Below, piece after piece: positions 5,925-9,492 of a DNA stretch of 9,492 nt (position 1 is the first letter of the stretch; each line of letters starts with the position of its first letter). Source of the DNA: an uncultured Eubacteriales bacterium (GTDB taxonomy: Bacteria; Bacillota; Clostridia; Oscillospirales; Acutalibacteraceae); assembly GCA_948815685.1 (NCBI GenBank), contig CAQJOC010000012.1, positions 1,757 through 11,248 on the forward strand, read 5' to 3'. The translations under genes were made by a program, and so were the position numbers. Under the pieces are notes generated by a model. The model ran no database searches, had not been told where the DNA came from, and worked only from the letters and a program-made list of their open reading frames with translations.

Positions 5925-5959
5925 TTTTAAATAACTCCAAATAATAATTTCTTATTTAT

Positions 5960-5988
5960 ATAGTATCATATCTAAAAATTTTTGTCAA
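5960..5988 (-). promoter_or_regulatory. vegetative promoter of the binding-protein operon
   Basis: On the minus strand TTGACA (5988-5983) is followed after exactly 17 bp by TACTAT (5965-5960), a one-mismatch -10. Transcription should start near 5953, which puts the leader-peptide ATG about 30 nt into the RNA. The leader before the binding-protein ATG is then about 300 nt long. Confidence 0.85.
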
Positions 5989-6008
5989 CTACATATAGAG
6001 AGATGTAG
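5989..6008. repeat. short inverted repeat abutting the -35 box
   Basis: CTACAT (5989-5994) and ATGTAG (6003-6008) are 6-bp inverted arms separated by 8 bp. The left arm directly touches the TTGACA box of the binding-protein promoter. It could be an operator or activator site, but arms this short are common by chance in AT-rich DNA. Confidence 0.3.
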
Positions 6009-6416
6009 CACGAAAAGCAAATTTAAATCAAAACTCTTAAAATTGTACGAGAATGGAGAATATAATTAAGCATAATTTTAAAGATATCCTTTTTAACGTG
6101 TATTCTGGATTTAAAATTAAAATATTAGGCCTTGTCTGAAAAATAAAAAATAGTTAAAGTGGAAAAATTGATAGACACGAAAAAATATGCTCATTAAGAT
6201 AATTTTAATATATTTTTAAAATTTAACTCTTCTGTCTCTGTATTCATTTTCTTCGGTTTATCTATGAATTGGCTAAAATATATAGTTTATTTCTATTTTT
6301 CAGACAAGGCCTAACCAAACCCACGTATTTTAATAATTTAAATGTTTTATAATAATATTATAATGGCGTTGTAATTAGAGACTGATATGCATAATTATTA
6401 AACCTTAGTGTATTTT
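5993..6416. other. gene-free interval between the binding-protein promoter and rpe
   Basis: I find no credible gene in these 424 bp. The interval holds the inverted repeat next to the promoter and the element with inverted termini at 6125-6314; the rest is unstructured AT-rich sequence. I see no clean Rho-independent terminator just after the rpe stop (below 6417), so rpe transcripts may end within or beyond the element. Confidence 0.7.
6125..6314. mobile_element. MITE-like or IS-remnant element with 21-bp perfect terminal inverted repeats
   Basis: Bases 6125-6145 and 6294-6314 are perfect inverted copies (TTAGGCCTTGTCTGAAAAAT plus one further base), enclosing about 148 bp. Each end is flanked by TA (6126-6127 and 6312-6313). 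If the element is GGCC...GGCC (6128-6311), this is consistent with a 2-bp TA duplication as made by Tc1/mariner/IS630-type enzymes. No transposase gene fits inside. On the minus strand a frame of about 30 codons (containing FSQFIDKPKKMNTETEE) is open inside, and may or may not be a transposase remnant. The size and TIRs suggest a non-autonomous element. The TIR stem could also fold in RNA, although the loop is long. I cannot assign the IS family. Confidence 0.7.
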
Positions 6417-7058
6417 TCAAGTTTTCATTTTTTTTATAGCGTCATACATATTATCTGATTTAAAAAGGCTTGTCCCTGCGACGCATATATCTGCTCCGGC
6501 ATTTTTGACAAGTTTTATAGTATCAAAATTAATTCCTCCGTCTACTTCTATTAAACATTTGAGATTATTGCTAGTTATGGCACTTTTGAGCTTTTCTATT
6601 TTTGTAAGCTGGCTTGTCATAAATTTTTGACCGCCGAATCCGGGTTCTACTGTCATGACAAGAATAACATCTATCAGAGGTAAAAACGGAAAAATTTTTG
6701 TTAAGTCCGTACTTGGTCTAAATGATATCCCCACATTTTTATTTAAAAGACGAATTTTTTTAATCGTATCGATAGGGTTTAATGTAGACTCGATGTGAAA
6801 TGTTATAATATCTGCACCTGCATTTGCAAATTCATTTATATATTTTTGAGGGTTGGATATCATCAAATGTACGTCAAACGGCAAAGAAGTCATATTGCGA
6901 AGAGACTTTACAACACCGGGACCAAAAGATATATTTGGAACAAAATGACCATCCATAATATCCATATGAACCAAATCAGCACCGGCCTTGTCTGTTTTAA
7001 TAATTTCTTTACCCATTTCCGCAAAGTTACAAGCGAGCATAGATGGAGCAATTTTCAT
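6417..7058 (-). CDS. rpe: ribulose-phosphate 3-epimerase
   Basis: Rpe interconverts ribulose 5-phosphate and xylulose 5-phosphate in the pentose phosphate pathway (EC 5.1.3.1). The 213-residue TIM barrel has normal length. It shows KIAPSMLACNF at the start, HMDIMDGHFVPN (His31 and Asp33 as metal ligands), FDVHLMI (His64), TVEPGFGGQKF at about 136-146, and EVDGGI (Asp173, the catalytic/metal Asp), ending in the phosphate-binding AGTSLF. All metal ligands are present. The strand-5 loop reads GISFRPST where many homologues have a version of LNPxT, a mild divergence away from the catalytic ligands. The frame opens at GTG 7067, but AAAGGTG lies at 7071-7065 and overlaps that codon, so ATG 7058 is the better start. 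The gene lies 81 bp downstream of ppdK on the same strand. I see no clear promoter in the gap, so co-transcription is possible. Confidence 0.95.
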   Translation of the reverse strand: MKIAPSMLACNFAEMGKEIIKTDKAGADLVHMDIMDGHFVPNISFGPGVVKSLRNMTSLPFDVHLMISNPQKYINEFANAGADIITFHIESTLNPIDTIKKIRLLNKNVGISFRPSTDLTKIFPFLPLIDVILVMTVEPGFGGQKFMTSQLTKIEKLKSAITSNNLKCLIEVDGGINFDTIKLVKNAGADICVAGTSLFKSDNMYDAIKKMKT

Positions 7059-7139
7059 AAAATTCACCTTTCACAAAACAAAGTTATAAATTTAAAATTG
7101 CATGAAAAAACAGATTTATTAAAAAATGTACAAACCATT

Positions 7140-9492
7140 TTATGAAGTAGTTTTAAGTTCGGCCTGCAGGACAGCAAGCTTTGCTGAAGCCACACGAAAT
7201 GGAGAGCAAGAGATATAATTGATTCCTAATGTACTGAGAAAGCTAATCGAGTCCGGATTTCCACCATGTTCTCCACATACCCCAAGTTTTAAATCAGGAT
7301 TAATTTTTTTACCTAGAGTGCATGCTGTTTCCATAAGTTTTCCTACTCCGTCAACATCAAGCTGTTGGAAAGGGTCAAATTCAAAAATTTTGTTTTCATA
7401 GTAGTAATTTAGAAATTTAGAAGCATCATCTCGACTAAAACCGAAAGTCATTTGAGTTAAATCATTTGTTCCAAAACTGAAGAAGTCAGCCTCTTTGGCT
7501 ATCTTATCCGCAGTAAGAGCTGCTCTTGGAAGCTCAATCATTGTTCCGATTTTATAATCCATTTTTATATTTGACTCATTTATAAGTGTATCTGCAGTCT
7601 CTTTTATTATCTTTTTCACAAATATAAGTTCTTTTACATCTCCTACAAGAGGAATCATAATTTCCGGAATAATTTTATACTCCGGATGTTTCTTTAAAAC
7701 TTCAATTGCTGCACCTATTAGTGCAGAAGTTTGCATTTGAGCAATTTCAGGGTACGATATGAACAATCTGCATCCACGATGTCCCATCATTGGATTAAAT
7801 TCCTTAAGCCTTTCTATTATTGCTGCCAAATTTTTTATGGAAATATTCAAAGATTCTGAGAGTTCCTTGATTTCACTTTCTTTTTTAGGAAGAAATTCAT
7901 GTAAAGGAGGATCTAACAATCTAACAGTCATCGGTAGACCTTTAAGTTCTAAAAACATATTTTTAAAATCTTCCATTTGAAATGGCAGTAATTTATTTAA
8001 TGCAATTTTTCTGTCTTGCGTATTTTGTGCGACAATCATTTCCCGTACTGCATTAATTCTTCCTTTTTCAAAAAACATATGTTCAGTACGACAAAGTCCC
8101 ACACCTTTAGCCCCTAATTTTAAAGCATTTCTTATGTCTTTGGGCGAGTCTGCATTTACAAAAACTTGTAAATTACACATTGAGTCAGTCCAACTCATAA
8201 ATTCAGCGAATTCTTCCGTAATTTCCGCCGGAACGGTAGGGATAGGTTTGTCATATATATATCCGGTTGACCCGTCAATAGATATTATATCTCCCTCTTT
8301 CAGTATTTTTCCGCCGAGTTCGAAAGATTTTTCCTTTTCATTTATGTGAATTTCTTCACAGCCTGATACACAACATGCACCCATTCCTCTTGCCACAACT
8401 GCGGCATGGGATGTCATTCCCCCCCGAGCTGTTAGAATGCCTTCGGAAACATTCATACCTTCAATATCTTCGGGCGAGGTCTCCAAGCGTACCAATATAA
8501 CCTTTTCTCCTTTTTCCGTAAGAGATTTTGCCCTATCTGCACTAAATACCACTTTTCCGCATGCTGCCCCGGGAGATGCCGCAAGACCTTTGCCGATATG
8601 AACGGATTTGCTTAAAGATTCCTTTTCAAATTGTTTGTGAAGGAGTGCAGAAATTTGGTTCGGAGTAATTCGTAAAAGAGCCTCTTTTTTACTTATTTTA
8701 CCCTCTTTTACCATATCGTACGCAATTTTTAAAGCTGCGGTAGACGTCCGTTTTGCGTTTCTTGTTTGGAGCATATAGAGTTTATTATCTTCAATTGTAA
8801 ATTCCATATCTTGGACGTCACCATAATGGTTTTCCAGCTTATGAGCAATTGTATTGAATTCATCATATATATGAGGCATTTCATCTTTTAATTTTTCTAT
8901 CGGTGACGGAGTTCGAATCCCGGCGACAACATCTTCACCTTGAGCATTTATAAGATATTCTCCGAATAACTTGTTTTCTCCGGTAGATGGATTTCTGCTG
9001 AAAGCGACACCTGTTCCCGAATTATCACCGAAATTTCCAAATACCATCATCTGAATATTTACAGCTGTTCCCCAATCATACGGAATTTTATTAATCTTTC
9101 GGTAAATATTTGCACGAGGATTATCCCAAGACTTAAATACTGCTCCAACAGCCTTTATTAGCTGAATCTTAGGATTTTGAGGAAATATGTCATTTGTTTT
9201 TTCGGTATATATTTTTTTGAACTTTTCTATAAGCAATTTTAAATCAGACTCATCTAACTCCGAATCTGATTGTAAATTCTTTCTTTGCTTAATATTTTCA
9301 ATTTCAGCTTCATAAAGGGATGATGGTATTTCATTTACAACGTCTGAAAACATTTGAATAAACCTTCTAAATGAATCATAAGAAAATTTCGGATTTCCGG
9401 TTAATTTGCAAAGACCATCTGTAATTTCGTCATTTATCCCCAGATTGAGGATTGTGTCCATCATACCGGGCATGGAAACCCTTGCCCCGGAG
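7140..9492 (-). CDS. ppdK: pyruvate, phosphate dikinase (N-terminal part outside the window)
   Basis: PPDK interconverts pyruvate, ATP and phosphate with PEP, AMP and pyrophosphate (EC 2.7.9.1). In anaerobes it often runs in the ATP-forming glycolytic direction. The frame is open to the right edge, reading SGARVSMPGMMDT, so the ATG at 9473 is internal. About 783 residues are visible of a usual 870-880. In order they show the end of the ATP-grasp region (GNFGDNSGTGVAFSRNP and GEDVVAGIRTP), and the swivelling phosphohistidine domain with GGMTSHAAVVARGMG (phospho-His codon 8408-8406). The PEP/pyruvate TIM barrel follows, with GLCRTEHMFF, MGHRGCRL, FGTNDLTQMTFGFSRDD and GVCGEHGGNP (the Cys codon at 7277-7275 is the expected general acid). 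The Thr two residues before the phospho-His, which is the regulatory site in plant enzymes, is present. All key residues that can be checked are intact, so it should be functional. Confidence 0.97.
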   Translation of the reverse strand, partial: SGARVSMPGMMDTILNLGINDEITDGLCKLTGNPKFSYDSFRRFIQMFSDVVNEIPSSLYEAEIENIKQRKNLQSDSELDESDLKLLIEKFKKIYTEKTNDIFPQNPKIQLIKAVGAVFKSWDNPRANIYRKINKIPYDWGTAVNIQMMVFGNFGDNSGTGVAFSRNPSTGENKLFGEYLINAQGEDVVAGIRTPSPIEKLKDEMPHIYDEFNTIAHKLENHYGDVQDMEFTIEDNKLYMLQTRNAKRTSTAALKIAYDMVKEGKISKKEALLRITPNQISALLHKQFEKESLSKSVHIGKGLAASPGAACGKVVFSADRAKSLTEKGEKVILVRLETSPEDIEGMNVSEGILTARGGMTSHAAVVARGMGACCVSGCEEIHINEKEKSFELGGKILKEGDIISIDGSTGYIYDKPIPTVPAEITEEFAEFMSWTDSMCNLQVFVNADSPKDIRNALKLGAKGVGLCRTEHMFFEKGRINAVREMIVAQNTQDRKIALNKLLPFQMEDFKNMFLELKGLPMTVRLLDPPLHEFLPKKESEIKELSESLNISIKNLAAIIERLKEFNPMMGHRGCRLFISYPEIAQMQTSALIGAAIEVLKKHPEYKIIPEIMIPLVGDVKELIFVKKIIKETADTLINESNIKMDYKIGTMIELPRAALTADKIAKEADFFSFGTNDLTQMTFGFSRDDASKFLNYYYENKIFEFDPFQQLDVDGVGKLMETACTLGKKINPDLKLGVCGEHGGNPDSISFLSTLGINYISCSPFRVASAKLAVLQAELKTTS

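Noticed and set aside
5748..5953. T-box or TRAP-type leader
   Set aside because: I see no conserved T-box antiterminator sequence of the AGGGUGGNACCGCG type and no run of regularly spaced GAG/UAG triplets. The leader peptide with alternating hairpins explains the region better.
6795..7145. 116-codon ORF on the + strand
   Set aside because: It lies antisense to rpe, whose motifs and ribosome binding site are convincing. The ORF has no recognisable motif and is a shadow.

Overview
The window is AT-rich DNA (I judge it near 30% G+C by eye). It reads like a chromosomal segment of a low-GC Gram-positive anaerobe, probably in Clostridia or a relative. The grounds are Shine-Dalgarno sites of the AAGGAG/AGGAGG type, a consensus vegetative (sigma-70/SigA type) promoter, GTG and TTG starts, diaminopimelate made through DapL, pyruvate phosphate dikinase, and COG2984-type amino-acid binding proteins. 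A broken paralogue, a TIR-bounded element and long AT-rich gaps suggest some genome decay. I cannot name the species.

Layout. On the + strand, the 3' two thirds of pyrG (CTP synthase) overlaps dapL (LL-diaminopimelate aminotransferase) by 4 bp. The converging minus-strand gene is a TrmN6-like tRNA methyltransferase, with a possible 56-codon ORF over its 3' end. A 20-bp-period tandem repeat follows, then a tRNA gene with anticodon CAU on the + strand behind a perfect TTGACA-17-TATAAT promoter. Next, on the minus strand, are two tandem substrate-binding protein genes of the TrpX/COG2984 type. The promoter-proximal copy (4713-5651) is intact and the distal copy (3746-4694) is frameshifted. A gene-poor stretch (about 5990-6416) holds a roughly 190-bp element with 21-bp perfect inverted termini. 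Minus-strand rpe (ribulose-phosphate 3-epimerase) and ppdK (pyruvate phosphate dikinase, 5' end beyond the window) close the window.

Main discovery. The leader of the binding-protein genes (about 5953 to 5652, minus strand) looks like a complete ribosome-mediated attenuator of the kind known from enterobacterial trp. It has a promoter, a Shine-Dalgarno site and a 19-codon leader peptide ending NNWYSYYG. It also has four RNA segments that pair 1:2, 2:3 (antiterminator) or 3:4 (terminator with U tract). The scheme then continues: the 3' end of segment 4 plus its U tract can pair with the 5' arm of a second intrinsic terminator just before the gene. The two terminators would therefore switch together, as a relay. 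The Trp/Tyr codons predict that the operon is read through when charged tRNA-Trp or tRNA-Tyr is scarce, which fits an aromatic amino-acid uptake role for the binding proteins. No permease or ATPase gene is in the window.

The other genes are conserved housekeeping functions: pyrimidine nucleotide synthesis, lysine/peptidoglycan precursor synthesis, tRNA modification, pentose phosphate metabolism, and pyruvate/PEP interconversion.
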